NCBI GenBank assembly: GCA_002426495.1
Contig: DIQC01000027.1
Span: 1 to 19,232 of the forward strand
DNA length: 19,232 bases
Direction of reading: 5' to 3'
Source of the DNA: Thermacetogenium sp. UBA5472
Lineage (GTDB): Bacteria > Bacillota > DSM-12270 > Thermacetogeniales > Thermacetogeniaceae
Position 1 is the stretch's first letter. Each line of letters starts with the position of its first letter. Of this stretch, positions 8,826-16,599 are shown piece by piece. Under the pieces are notes generated by a model, which did no database searches, had not been told where the DNA came from, and saw only the letters and a list, made by a program, of their open reading frames with translations. Position numbers and translations under genes: made by a program.

Positions 8826-9317
8826 TTAGCCTTCTCCATACTTTTGTCCACGCACCATGGCGATCTTGCCGGTGCGCACCAGTTCTAATATGCCAAAAGG
8901 TTTAAGTGAATTTTCAATGGCACGTATTTTTCCTGCATCACCTGTACATTCAATAATCAATGAATGATGGCCAATGTCAACAATCCGTGCCCGAAAAATA
9001 TCCACGATCTGCATAATTTCGCCCCGTACCTCCGGCTCGGCTTCAACCTTGATCAAGACCAGCTCTCTATCCAGGTGCTCATCACCAGAGATATCGCTTA
9101 CTTCAATAACATCTACCAGCTTATCCAGCTGCTTGACCACCTGATCGATCACCCGGCTATCTCCGTCAACGACGATGGTCATCCGAGATACCCCCGGATC
9201 ATGGGTCTGGCCTACTGCTAAACTATCGATATTGTAACCACGTCTGCTGAACAGTCCTGCAACACGGGTCAACACACCTGATTGGTTTTCTACTAAGATT
9301 GCAAGTATATGGGACAT
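8826..9317 (-). CDS. ilvN: Acetolactate synthase small (regulatory) subunit
   Basis: A 163-residue regulatory subunit that binds the catalytic subunit IlvB and confers valine-type feedback inhibition. It has the N-terminal ACT domain (ILAILVENQSGVLTRVAGLFSRRGYNIDSL, about residues 4-35, quoted in part as key positions) and the second ACT-like domain (about 85-160) with HSLIIECTGD. The length matches IlvN/IlvH of the 160-170 residue type. Its ATG is 4 bp after the ilvB stop with GGGGGTTGAAG just ahead. In many Firmicutes ilvC follows here; in this window leuA follows directly. Confidence 0.95.
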   Translation of the reverse strand: MSHILAILVENQSGVLTRVAGLFSRRGYNIDSLAVGQTHDPGVSRMTIVVDGDSRVIDQVVKQLDKLVDVIEVSDISGDEHLDRELVLIKVEAEPEVRGEIMQIVDIFRARIVDIGHHSLIIECTGDAGKIRAIENSLKPFGILELVRTGKIAMVRGQKYGEG

Positions 9318-9321
9318 ATCT

Positions 9322-10989
9322 TCAACCCCCCAACATATTCGTTAAGGAACCCCCGGCGGGCACCATCGGAAATACATTTTCCTCTTTTGCTACCACACAA
9401 TCTACAATAACAGGCCCCGGGTATTTGATGGCTTCTTCCAATACTGAAGGCACATCTTCAGTACGTTGGACACGTAAACCTTTAATCCCATAAGCCGCAG
9501 CTAGTTTTATAAAGTCAGGCACAGGGATCAATTCCGTCTGAGAATATCTCTTTTCATGGAAAAGTTCCTGCCACTGCCTTACCATGCCTAAATATCCATT
9601 ATTAAGAATAACAATCTTGACAGGAAGCTGATACTGTACAATGGTAGCTAATTCCTGCAAGTTCATCTGAAAGCTACCATCACCAGATATGTCGATCACC
9701 AGCTGATCTGGACAGCCCAACTGAGCACCTACAGCTGCCGGCAAGCCATACCCCATTGTGCCTAAACCACCAGAAGAGATAAAGCAGCGAGGTTTTTTAG
9801 CTTTATAGTACTGAGCAGCCCACATCTGGTTCTGGCCCACTTCTGTGGTAACTATGGCGTTACCCCCAGTCAGCTCACTGATCTGCTCTACAACATACTG
9901 GGGTTTAATCTCATCCCCATCCTGCTCATAAGTCAGCGGGTGTTCCTCTTTCCAACAGGCTATCTGCTCAAGCCACTTTTCAGATTGGGGCTTACCCTCT
10001 ATACGCCTCTGCAGTTCCTGCAGGACCAATTTGACATCTCCCTGTAGAGCACACTGCACACCGACATTCTTCCCAATCTCAGCGGCGTCAATATCGATAT
10101 GGATTATCTCAGCATGAGGTGCAAACGTATCCAAATTACCTGTAACCCGGTCACTAAAGCGAGCACCTACAGCGATTAGCAGATCGCAGTGAGATACAGC
10201 ATAATTTGCATAATATGTGCCATGCATACCGACCATCCCTAAAGAGAGCGGATGATCATCTGCTATCGCTCCCTTACCCATCAGAGTCGTGACCACTGGT
10301 GTGTTCGTTTTTTCAGCCAATCCAATTATTTCTTCTGCCGCACCGGAAGAGATAACACCTCCCCCGGCATAGATCACCGGCCTCCGCGATAAACCGATTT
10401 TCTTGGCTGTCTGATAGACCATAGCAGAATTTGGTTCCCCCGGAACACGGTATCCCCGAAAGGATACCTCTTGAGGATAAGAAAACTCAGCCTCTGCCAT
10501 CTGAATATCTTTAGGCAAATCAATTAAAACAGGTCCTTGCCTTCCCGTACTGGCAAGATAAAAAGCGGAACGAATAGTAGAGGCCAACTCGTTGACATCT
10601 CTTACTAAATAGCTGTGCTTCACAATGGGCAAAGTAATTCCTGTGATATCCGCCTCTTGGAAGGAGTCACGCCCAATGGCCGGCAGGGCTACCTGCCCTG
10701 TAAAAACAACCATCGGTATAGAATCCATGGCCGCAGTAGCAATACCTGTAACAAGGTTAGTCGCTCCCGGGCCAGATGTGGCGATAACCACACCAGTTTT
10801 ACCTGTAGCGCGGGCATAACCATCAGCGGCATGTGCTGCAGCCTGCTCATGTCGCACCAGTATATGTTTCAGGGGAGAGTCGTACAGCTTATCATAGAGG
10901 GGTATCACAGCTCCCCCCGGATAGCCAAAAACAACCTCAACCCCTTCTTGTTCCAACGATTTAACGATAATTTCTGCGCCTGTCATCAT
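9322..10989 (-). CDS. ilvB: Acetolactate synthase large (catalytic) subunit
   Basis: A 555-residue thiamine-diphosphate enzyme that makes 2-acetolactate from two pyruvates, or 2-aceto-2-hydroxybutyrate from pyruvate and 2-oxobutyrate. The N-terminal half carries the catalytic glutamate in RHEQAAAHAADGYAR and TSGPGATNLVTGI. The C-terminal TPP site is visible as GDGSFQMNLQELAT with NN further on (ILNNGYLGMVRQWQ), the acetolactate-synthase-specific continuation. A GGGGGAGGAGGG ribosome binding site lies about 8 nt before the ATG. It lies 20 bp after ilvD and 4 bp before ilvN, consistent with a coupled holoenzyme pair. Confidence 0.97.
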   Translation of the reverse strand: MMTGAEIIVKSLEQEGVEVVFGYPGGAVIPLYDKLYDSPLKHILVRHEQAAAHAADGYARATGKTGVVIATSGPGATNLVTGIATAAMDSIPMVVFTGQVALPAIGRDSFQEADITGITLPIVKHSYLVRDVNELASTIRSAFYLASTGRQGPVLIDLPKDIQMAEAEFSYPQEVSFRGYRVPGEPNSAMVYQTAKKIGLSRRPVIYAGGGVISSGAAEEIIGLAEKTNTPVVTTLMGKGAIADDHPLSLGMVGMHGTYYANYAVSHCDLLIAVGARFSDRVTGNLDTFAPHAEIIHIDIDAAEIGKNVGVQCALQGDVKLVLQELQRRIEGKPQSEKWLEQIACWKEEHPLTYEQDGDEIKPQYVVEQISELTGGNAIVTTEVGQNQMWAAQYYKAKKPRCFISSGGLGTMGYGLPAAVGAQLGCPDQLVIDISGDGSFQMNLQELATIVQYQLPVKIVILNNGYLGMVRQWQELFHEKRYSQTELIPVPDFIKLAAAYGIKGLRVQRTEDVPSVLEEAIKYPGPVIVDCVVAKEENVFPMVPAGGSLTNMLGG

Positions 10990-11009
10990 GGGTTTTCCCT
11001 CCTCCCCCT

Positions 11010-12674
11010 TTAATCAGTGCTCAACACAGCTCCTTTGCTTGCTGAGGTGACAAGCTGAGCATAACGGACCAGATAGCCTTTCTTTACTTTAGGTTCAGGC
11101 CTCTGCCATTGAGCTCTCCTTTTCTCCAACTCCCCGTCATCGACAAGGAGCTCCAGCTTGCGTGCAGGTATATCGATGCTGATCAGATCCCCTTCTTTAA
11201 CCAATGCCAATGGGCCTCCCTCAGCAGCTTCAGGTGAAATATGTCCGATAGAAGCCCCTCTGGTGGCACCGGAGAAACGCCCGTCTGTGATCAAAGCAAC
11301 TTCTCGGTCAAGCCCCATACCGGCAATAACCGAAGTGGGTGTCAGCATCTCCCGCATCCCGGGGCCACCCTTAGGGCCTTCATAGGCGATGACAATCACA
11401 TCACCTGAGTTGATCTTATTTCCTAAGATAGCGGCAACTGTATCCTCTTCACTAGTGAACACCCGGGCAGGTCCTTTGTGTACAAGCATCTCAGGCTCCA
11501 CTGCCGCCTGTTTTACTACCGCTCCGTCAGGTGCCAGGTTCCCGCTTAAAACAGCCAGCCCTCCTGTTGAACTGTAGGGGTTTTTAACCTCCTTGATCAC
11601 TTCAGGACGCCTGATCCTGGCTCTCTGCACATTCTCAGCCAGGGTCTTACCTGTTGCTGTCATAGCATCCCCTTCGATCAAGCCATGTGACAGAAGCTCC
11701 CGGATGACTGCGGAGACTCCTCCTGCCTCATCCAGATCCTGAACATAATGATCACCGGCAGGACTCAATTTACAGAGATGTGGTGTCTTGCCGCTGATTC
11801 TGTCCACAGTCTCCATATCCAGGTCAATGCCCGCTTCCCGGGCTATAGCTGGCAGGTGCAGTACTGTATTTGTTGAACCACCAAGGGCCATATCAAGGGC
11901 GAGAGCATTGGTAAATGCCCTTTCCGAAAGGATATCGCGAGCTGTGATACCACTGCGCAGCAGTTCCATTACCTGCCACCCCGCATCTTTCGCCAGACGA
12001 ATACGAGCGGCACTCACCGCAGCATATGTGCCATTTCCTGGCAGAGCTAACCCTAGGGCTTCTGAGAGACAGTTCATGGTGTTGGCGGTAAACATTCCAG
12101 AGCAGGAGCCGCAACCAGGGCAAGCGGCCTCCTCAAGCTCCTCCAGATCCTCTGCTGTCATCCTTCCCGCCTGTACGGCACCAATCCCTTCAAAAATTGT
12201 GCTCAAAGAGACATTCTTTCCCTGGAAACGCCCAGCCTGCATAGGCCCGCCACTGATCAAGACAGTGGGCAGATTCAACCGAGCAGCAGCCATCAGCATG
12301 CCCGGAACAACCTTATCGCAGTTGGCGATCAAAACCAGGGCATCCAGGGCATGAGCCAGAGTCATTACCTCCACAGAATCGGCGATCAATTCCCTGCTGG
12401 CCAGAGAATAGCGCATTCCTTCATGGTTCATGGCAATGCCGTCACAAACAGCAATAGCTGGAAATTCCAACGGTGTTCCACCATTCGCCCAGACACCGGC
12501 TTTTACAGCTTTAGCAAGCTCATCCAGATGCTGATGACCTGGAACAAGATCATTCTGCGAATTGACAATTCCTATAAAGGGGCGGTCCTTTTCCCATTTT
12601 GCCAACCCTAGTGCATTCATTAAAGACCGATGAGGGGCTTTCTCAACCCCATTTTTGATTACCTCGCTATTCAC
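11010..12674 (-). CDS. ilvD: Dihydroxy-acid dehydratase
   Basis: Dehydrates 2,3-dihydroxyisovalerate and 2,3-dihydroxy-3-methylvalerate to the 2-oxo acids. The frame is open to 12785, but the first 37 codons run through the palindrome at 12730-12770. I place the start at GTG 12674, which has GGGGGTGA about 6 nt upstream, gives 554 residues, and begins with the family-typical SEVIKNGVEKAPHRSL. Cluster cysteines are Cys119 (NCDKVVPGM) and Cys185/188/191 (CPGCGSCSGM), numbered from this start. The N-terminal NSQNDLVPGH segment has no cysteine, as in the E. coli-like [4Fe-4S], oxygen-sensitive type; that cluster assignment is inference. The stop is 20 bp before ilvB. Confidence 0.95.
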   Translation of the reverse strand: MNSEVIKNGVEKAPHRSLMNALGLAKWEKDRPFIGIVNSQNDLVPGHQHLDELAKAVKAGVWANGGTPLEFPAIAVCDGIAMNHEGMRYSLASRELIADSVEVMTLAHALDALVLIANCDKVVPGMLMAAARLNLPTVLISGGPMQAGRFQGKNVSLSTIFEGIGAVQAGRMTAEDLEELEEAACPGCGSCSGMFTANTMNCLSEALGLALPGNGTYAAVSAARIRLAKDAGWQVMELLRSGITARDILSERAFTNALALDMALGGSTNTVLHLPAIAREAGIDLDMETVDRISGKTPHLCKLSPAGDHYVQDLDEAGGVSAVIRELLSHGLIEGDAMTATGKTLAENVQRARIRRPEVIKEVKNPYSSTGGLAVLSGNLAPDGAVVKQAAVEPEMLVHKGPARVFTSEEDTVAAILGNKINSGDVIVIAYEGPKGGPGMREMLTPTSVIAGMGLDREVALITDGRFSGATRGASIGHISPEAAEGGPLALVKEGDLISIDIPARKLELLVDDGELEKRRAQWQRPEPKVKKGYLVRYAQLVTSASKGAVLSTD

Positions 12675-12770
12675 GCGAGTCACCCCCTCTCCCATATTTC
12701 GCAACACAGACGTGACACATGTACAGTCCTTTAGACCAATCACCGGAACCGTCCCCATGATTGGTCTAAA
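12675..12770 (-). repeat. Perfect palindrome (REP-like) between ilvE and ilvD
   Basis: Within the 91-bp ilvE-ilvD gap, TTTAGACCAATCA (12730-12742) is exactly inverted as TGATTGGTCTAAA (12758-12770), with a 15-nt loop containing GGAACCGTCCCC. One arm covers the ilvE stop codon (12766-12768). There is no T-run on either side, so it is a poor intrinsic terminator. A stem flanking a GAACCGTCCC-type loop resembles dispersed palindromes I recall from clostridial genomes; this likeness is from memory and untested. It could stabilise or process the operon mRNA. The rest of the gap (12675-12729) contains the ilvD ribosome binding site. Confidence 0.6.
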
Positions 12771-13641
12771 TAGCAGTACCCTCACTCTGTACCAGTTTCC
12801 GATACTCTTTGATTAAGGCTTTGCTGATCTCGCCAGGTTTGCCATCTTCACCGATAATCCGTCCGTCAACCTTGACAACTGGAACCAGTTCTGCCGCTGT
12901 TCCACTGAGGAAACACTCATCAGCCGTAAAAATGTCGTGACGGGTAAAGACTTTTTCAGCCACAGAATAGCCCATTTCTTTGGCTACTTCCATAATAGAG
13001 TTACGTGTCACACCCTCCAGAATGCCTAAGAAGGGGGGCGATGTGATGACCTCACCATTTTTTACAATAAAAATATTATCACCGGTGCACTCAGTGACAT
13101 AGCCCTCACTGTTGAGCAGAATCGCCTCGGAAACCCCCGCTAGATTAGCCTCTATCTTGGCCATAATATTGTTTAAGTAGTTCAGGGATTTGACCCGCGG
13201 GTTGACACCCTCGACAACATTGCGGCGGGTAGGAACTGTAACTACCTCTAACCCCTTTTCGTAAAGTTCCTCAGGATAAAGCTGGACCTGGGCAGCGATA
13301 ATAACCACAGTTGGTTTCCCACAGTTACGAGGATCCAACCCAAGATCGCCCTTCCCTCTGGTCACAAGAAGCCTTATATAAGCATCACGCAAATTGTTTG
13401 TACGCAAGGTTTCCAGCAGGGCTTCGCACATTTCATCCTTGGTCATCCCAATATCGAGTAGAATCGATTTAGCAGATTCATAGAGGCGGTTAATATGCTC
13501 ATCTAGGCGAAAAACCCGCCCATTGTAAGCCCGGATTCCCTCAAAAATACCGTCACCATAAAGTACACCATGATCGAAAACCGAAACCTTAGCCTCTTCC
13601 TCATCAACGAACTCACCATTTAAATAGATAATCAATCCCAC
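12766..13641 (-). CDS. ilvE: Branched-chain amino acid aminotransferase
   Basis: A 291-residue fold-type IV PLP enzyme that transfers the amino group from glutamate to the 2-oxo acids of leucine, isoleucine and valine. Motifs include VFDHGVLYGDGIFEGIRAY near the N-terminus, RVKSLNYLNNI with the likely PLP-binding lysine, EGYVTECTGDNIFIV, and the phosphate-binding LEGVTRNSI. It is shorter than the eukaryotic type and matches the prokaryotic class. The GTG start at 13641 has AAGGAGG about 12 nt upstream. It is the first gene after the T-box terminator. D-alanine transaminase is a related alternative, but the operon context favours IlvE. Confidence 0.94.
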   Translation of the reverse strand: MGLIIYLNGEFVDEEEAKVSVFDHGVLYGDGIFEGIRAYNGRVFRLDEHINRLYESAKSILLDIGMTKDEMCEALLETLRTNNLRDAYIRLLVTRGKGDLGLDPRNCGKPTVVIIAAQVQLYPEELYEKGLEVVTVPTRRNVVEGVNPRVKSLNYLNNIMAKIEANLAGVSEAILLNSEGYVTECTGDNIFIVKNGEVITSPPFLGILEGVTRNSIMEVAKEMGYSVAEKVFTRHDIFTADECFLSGTAAELVPVVKVDGRIIGEDGKPGEISKALIKEYRKLVQSEGTAI

Positions 13642-13705
13642 TATAAAAGCCCCTCCTTTTTAAGAGCACTGGTTTTAATCAATCAGTTATACTGTTATAC
13701 TGCGA

Positions 13706-14020
13706 ATAAAAAAAATCCCTTTCCTCCCTGACATCTATGCCAGAGACGAGAGAGACCCGCGGTACCACCCTGCTTGCTGCCCGAATCCGGACAACCACTT
13801 TGCCCCGCTTTGCTAACGGACAACGGATCAGTCCGGCACCACCTACTCAGCCTATACAACATGCTATTCGGATGGCAGTTCTCAGGGATGAGCATCCTTG
13901 CCGCATCGGATACTGGATTTCAGCTGCCCCAGCTCTCTGTGACCGACTTCTTAGCAGAATAGTTCCCTTCATGACTTTTCACAGTGCTATTTTGTATATA
14001 AACCTTGGGAACAATATATT
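13706..14020 (-). promoter_or_regulatory. T-box riboswitch leader (probable isoleucine specifier)
   Basis: The minus-strand leader of about 310 nt senses uncharged tRNA and controls the ilv-leu-cimA operon. The hallmark T-box sequence AGGGTGGTACCGCG lies at 13758-13771. Stem I shows an AGAGAG motif followed by a CTGG...CCAG distal stem, and a base helix CTATTC/GAATAG. Just 5' of GAATAG, in the expected specifier position, is ATC (13871-13873), an Ile codon; this assignment is tentative because it rests on pattern only. The T-box bulge TGGT fits a tRNA with an A discriminator, as expected for tRNA-Ile. Uncharged tRNA would stabilise the antiterminator and permit readthrough of the terminator at 13708-13757. 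Confidence 0.93.
13708..13757 (-). terminator. T-box-controlled attenuator terminator
   Basis: On the minus strand TCTCTGGCA pairs with TGTCAGGGA around a 4-nt loop, extended outward by a partly mismatched CTCTCTC/GGAAAGGG helix, and is followed by an 8-T run (13708-13715). It begins just after the T-box sequence, as expected for a terminator competing with the antiterminator. ilvE begins about 67 nt further on. Confidence 0.85.
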
Positions 14021-14026
14021 TCTACT

Positions 14027-14055
14027 AGTATAGGGAATTGCCGACCACATGTCAA
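14027..14055 (-). promoter_or_regulatory. Sigma-A-type promoter of the ilv-leu-cimA operon
   Basis: On the minus strand a perfect TTGACA (14055-14050) is followed after 17 bp by TATACT (14032-14027, 5 of 6 matches). Transcription should begin near 14020, at the start of the T-box leader. No second promoter was evident further down the operon. Confidence 0.8.
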
Positions 14056-14104
14056 CATCAATTTTCGGTGCTGACCCAACTTAATATATACTTCATATTT
14101 CCAT

Positions 14105-14130
14105 AAAAAAGATATATTTTCATAAAATAT
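14105..14130 (-). terminator. AT-rich hairpin after the P-loop ATPase gene
   Basis: On the minus strand ATATTTT-ATG-AAAATAT (14130-14114) forms a perfect 7-bp but all-AT stem, followed a few bases later by a 6-T run (14110-14105). It begins directly at the stop codon of the upstream gene. The stem is weak, so some readthrough into the downstream promoter region is possible. Confidence 0.4.
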
Positions 14131-15252
14131 TTAAGATAGAAACTCAATCTCCTCTAAAATGCTGCCAAGTACCTCTAGCCTCCTCTTTTCCACAGCCTCG
14201 AAGTCCATGGCCTCCTGATAATAACCCTCCATTTCATGATACACAACCCTGACTTCCTTGAGATAGTAAAGCCCCCTTTGCAAGCAGCTGTTAAATAAGT
14301 CCTGTGCTTCCCCCAACTCTCGAACATATTTTTTTAACATGTTGTTCTCCAGACAGCCGTTGCAGTCAATCCTTTCACAGTATGGCAAGTTGTCCAGAGA
14401 GTCGCAGTCAAAGTCTAATTCTGGAAAGCAATTCAGCACAGCAGTTTTCTTTTCCGGAAGAACTACCAGATCGATGTTAGTGGGATCAAAGGCACAATGA
14501 TAGACTTCAACAGCACATCCGCTACGATAAGCATGTTCCGCTACTTCCCTCAATAAAATCTCTTTCCCTGACCCGGGCTCTCCCTCTATGAGATAGAGAA
14601 AAGTCATTCCCTCCAGTAAAGTAGGAAGATAATGAACAATACCTTGTGGGGCCAAGGCCGAAGCAAATAGGTGCCGTTCTGTTGGTGAGCCATCATCCCA
14701 AAAACTATCCTGGCCAAGGATCTGTCGCAAAAGCCCCTTGGCGAGCTCATGGAAACGCCGGTAATTCAAAGCTTTCTCTCGACAGCTTATTTCTTCATCC
14801 CGTGCCAGTTTGGCCATCTTTAGACAGCTGTAAGTTGTGGCGAAATTGTGTGAAACACTTTTACGCAAAGCAATTATCTGCTCTTTATAAGGCACCAATT
14901 TCGTCTGATCCCAGTAATCCCCCAGATTCACAATATCATCGACAGCTCCGGGATATTTCGGGTCAATCAGATGAGGTTCCGTCCCATCCAGAATTGCCAG
15001 CTGGTAATGGGGTACGGTCAGTGCATCTATAGAGTCACTGTCCGATGAACAAAAGTGGTATTCCAGATCTAAACCTCGCTCTAGCAGTTCCTCCCCTATC
15101 TGCCTCATAAATGTCGATTTGCCTGATCCGGGGCCACCCTTGAGAATGAAGACGCGCCGCGCCTCTTTAGCAATAACATATTGAAAAAATGAATAAAATC
15201 CCAGACAGGTATTTCCCCCTAAGAAATCCTTTCTCACCCGACCTTTTGCCAT
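14131..15252 (-). CDS. P-loop NTPase of the PRK06851 type, internally duplicated
   Basis: A 373-residue cytoplasmic protein resembling an uncharacterised clostridial/bacillar ATPase family (PRK06851-like). Residues 33-81 hold a Walker A motif GGPGSGKST (39-47) and a YHFCSSDSDSIDALTVP segment. The same arrangement recurs exactly 185 residues later: GEPGSGKE (224-231) and YHCAFDPTNIDLVVLP (251-266). The second Walker A has Glu and Ile in place of Ser and Thr after the lysine, so it may bind nucleotide poorly. The second half also has five cysteines (275, 283, 292, 297, 300), including a CxxC. AAGGAGGG lies about 6 nt before the ATG. It stands alone between two operons with a terminator upstream, and no function is known from the sequence. 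Confidence 0.85.
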   Translation of the reverse strand: MAKGRVRKDFLGGNTCLGFYSFFQYVIAKEARRVFILKGGPGSGKSTFMRQIGEELLERGLDLEYHFCSSDSDSIDALTVPHYQLAILDGTEPHLIDPKYPGAVDDIVNLGDYWDQTKLVPYKEQIIALRKSVSHNFATTYSCLKMAKLARDEEISCREKALNYRRFHELAKGLLRQILGQDSFWDDGSPTERHLFASALAPQGIVHYLPTLLEGMTFLYLIEGEPGSGKEILLREVAEHAYRSGCAVEVYHCAFDPTNIDLVVLPEKKTAVLNCFPELDFDCDSLDNLPYCERIDCNGCLENNMLKKYVRELGEAQDLFNSCLQRGLYYLKEVRVVYHEMEGYYQEAMDFEAVEKRRLEVLGSILEEIEFLS

Positions 15253-15317
15253 TCTACACCCTCCTTAACCTGAAGGCAGGTAAATGTAATTGAATATAGA
15301 GTCGATAAGATATAGAG

Positions 15318-15340
15318 AAAAAAGCGCCCGGAGAGGGCGC
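15318..15340 (-). terminator. Rho-independent terminator of the ABC efflux operon
   Basis: On the minus strand GCGCCC (15340-15335) and GGGCGC (15329-15324) form a GC-only stem around a 5-nt loop, followed directly by six T (15323-15318). It lies about 50 bp past the permease stop and ends that operon before the P-loop ATPase gene. The 65 bp between it and that gene hold its ribosome binding site; no confident promoter was found there. Confidence 0.92.
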
Positions 15341-15390
15341 CTCACCATTATTCAATTTTATACAATTGGCGAGTGAATTATGCAAAAGGA

Positions 15391-16599
15391 CTAGAGATGT
15401 CTCAATGCCTCTGCAGGACTCAAGGATGCTGCCCTGCTGGCTGGATACAGTCCAAAAAAGATACCGATAATAACGGAAAAACCTACAGCCAGAAGTATCG
15501 TCCAAATGGAGATCAAAGGCGGCCAATTAGCCACCATGGCAATGGTAAAGGCACCGATGATTCCGAAGATCATTCCGACCATACCGCCTAGCAGACAGAG
15601 AGCCACAGCCTCACCTAAAAACTGCTGCATTATATCCCGCCTGCGTGCGCCTAAGGCTTTAAGAAGGCCGATCTCCCGGGTTCTTTCTGAAACTGCTACC
15701 AGCATGATGTTCATCACACCGACACCACCTACCAGAAGAGCGATGCCAGCTACAGCACCGATAACCGTAGTCAGAACAGATGTAACATTACCCACCATTT
15801 CTAACTGCTCTTCTAAAGTTGTACCTACATAGTGCTTATTTAAACTAGAATGTCTGCTTTCCAGGATTTTGACACTGTCGGAGATAGCTTGGTCAAGTGT
15901 CTCCTCAGAAGCCGCTACCCCACACAGTTGGCTGATCGCCCGGTTGTTGAGCATCTCCTGGGCAGAGGTGATAGGCGCATATATAGTGCGGACACCGAAG
16001 GATGAATCTGTCATCGATGATGGAACCTTCTCCAACACTCCAACAACAGTCAAAGGTGTATCCTGGACAAAGACCTTCTTACCGAGGGGCTCCTCATTCG
16101 AAAACAGATCATCAGCAAGGCCGGCATCGATGACCACTACCCGAGCATGGGCAGTCACATCCAGATCGGAAAGAAAACGCCCTTTTTCTACCGAAAGCTT
16201 CATGATATCGGCTAAATCCGGATTTGTACCGTACAGAGAGGTCATCAAAGGCTTTTTCTGGCTTTGAGGAATTCTGACGTCCACCATAGGGCCAAGGGTT
16301 ATCGCGGCCATCTTTTCTACTGCAGGGGAAATATCTTTGATCAGTGCCGGATCTTCCAGGCTGAATGTACTGGAATCAGCTGTTTCTCCCCGCATATAGT
16401 CAGGGCTAATATCAAAATAGAGACTGCTGCCCATATTTTCGATCTCAGATATGATGACAGATTCACCACCCTGACCAACTGCAACAACAGCGATCACTCC
16501 GGCAATCCCGATGGCAATGCCAATAGTTGTAAGCACCGCCCGCATGCGGTGAGCGCGCAGATTTTCCCATACTATTTGAACTAGATCAGCGAAGTTCAT
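15391..16599 (-). CDS. MacB/FtsX-type ABC transporter permease
   Basis: A 402-residue permease of the MacB-PCD/FtsX superfamily. One N-terminal membrane helix follows the HRMRAVLTTIGIAIGIAG segment. A large extracytoplasmic MacB-type domain (about 45-265) comes next, then three C-terminal helices with the FtsX signature VMNIMLVAVSERTREIGLLKALGARRRDI (in part) and the terminal SPAEALRHL. The frame is open to 16629, but the ATG at 16599 has AGGAGG about 7 nt upstream and begins MNFADLVQIVWENL, as is usual; it overlaps the ATPase gene by 14 bp. With the ATPase and adaptor it should form a tripartite-like exporter without an outer-membrane channel. The substrate (peptide, antibiotic or lipid) is not evident. 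Confidence 0.92.
   Translation of the reverse strand: MNFADLVQIVWENLRAHRMRAVLTTIGIAIGIAGVIAVVAVGQGGESVIISEIENMGSSLYFDISPDYMRGETADSSTFSLEDPALIKDISPAVEKMAAITLGPMVDVRIPQSQKKPLMTSLYGTNPDLADIMKLSVEKGRFLSDLDVTAHARVVVIDAGLADDLFSNEEPLGKKVFVQDTPLTVVGVLEKVPSSMTDSSFGVRTIYAPITSAQEMLNNRAISQLCGVAASEETLDQAISDSVKILESRHSSLNKHYVGTTLEEQLEMVGNVTSVLTTVIGAVAGIALLVGGVGVMNIMLVAVSERTREIGLLKALGARRRDIMQQFLGEAVALCLLGGMVGMIFGIIGAFTIAMVANWPPLISIWTILLAVGFSVIIGIFFGLYPASRAASLSPAEALRHL

Noticed and set aside
8783..8851. N-terminal Lys-rich extension of LeuA with a CxxC, possibly a zinc element
   Set aside because: It is only open frame upstream of the usual LeuA start, a single CxxC is not a metal site, and 26 bp of it lie inside ilvN.
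11788..12354. Long plus-strand open frame of 188 codons opposite ilvD
   Set aside because: It is an antisense shadow of the GC-rich ilvD coding frame, has no ribosome binding site or recognisable motif, and its residue make-up is Ala/Arg/Ser/Pro-rich.
13737..14033. Open frames within the T-box leader region
   Set aside because: The region is explained by RNA structure (stem I, T-box and terminator), and the frames have no ribosome binding site or protein-like composition.
14059..14072. Possible CodY site (GAAAATT) just upstream of the operon promoter
   Set aside because: Only one half of the 15-bp palindromic consensus is present; about 8 of 15 positions match, which is too few.
15268..15281. 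Small palindrome ACCTG-AAGG-CAGGT upstream of the P-loop ATPase gene
   Set aside because: A 5-bp stem with a 4-nt loop is expected by chance, and it has no T-run or known operator pattern.
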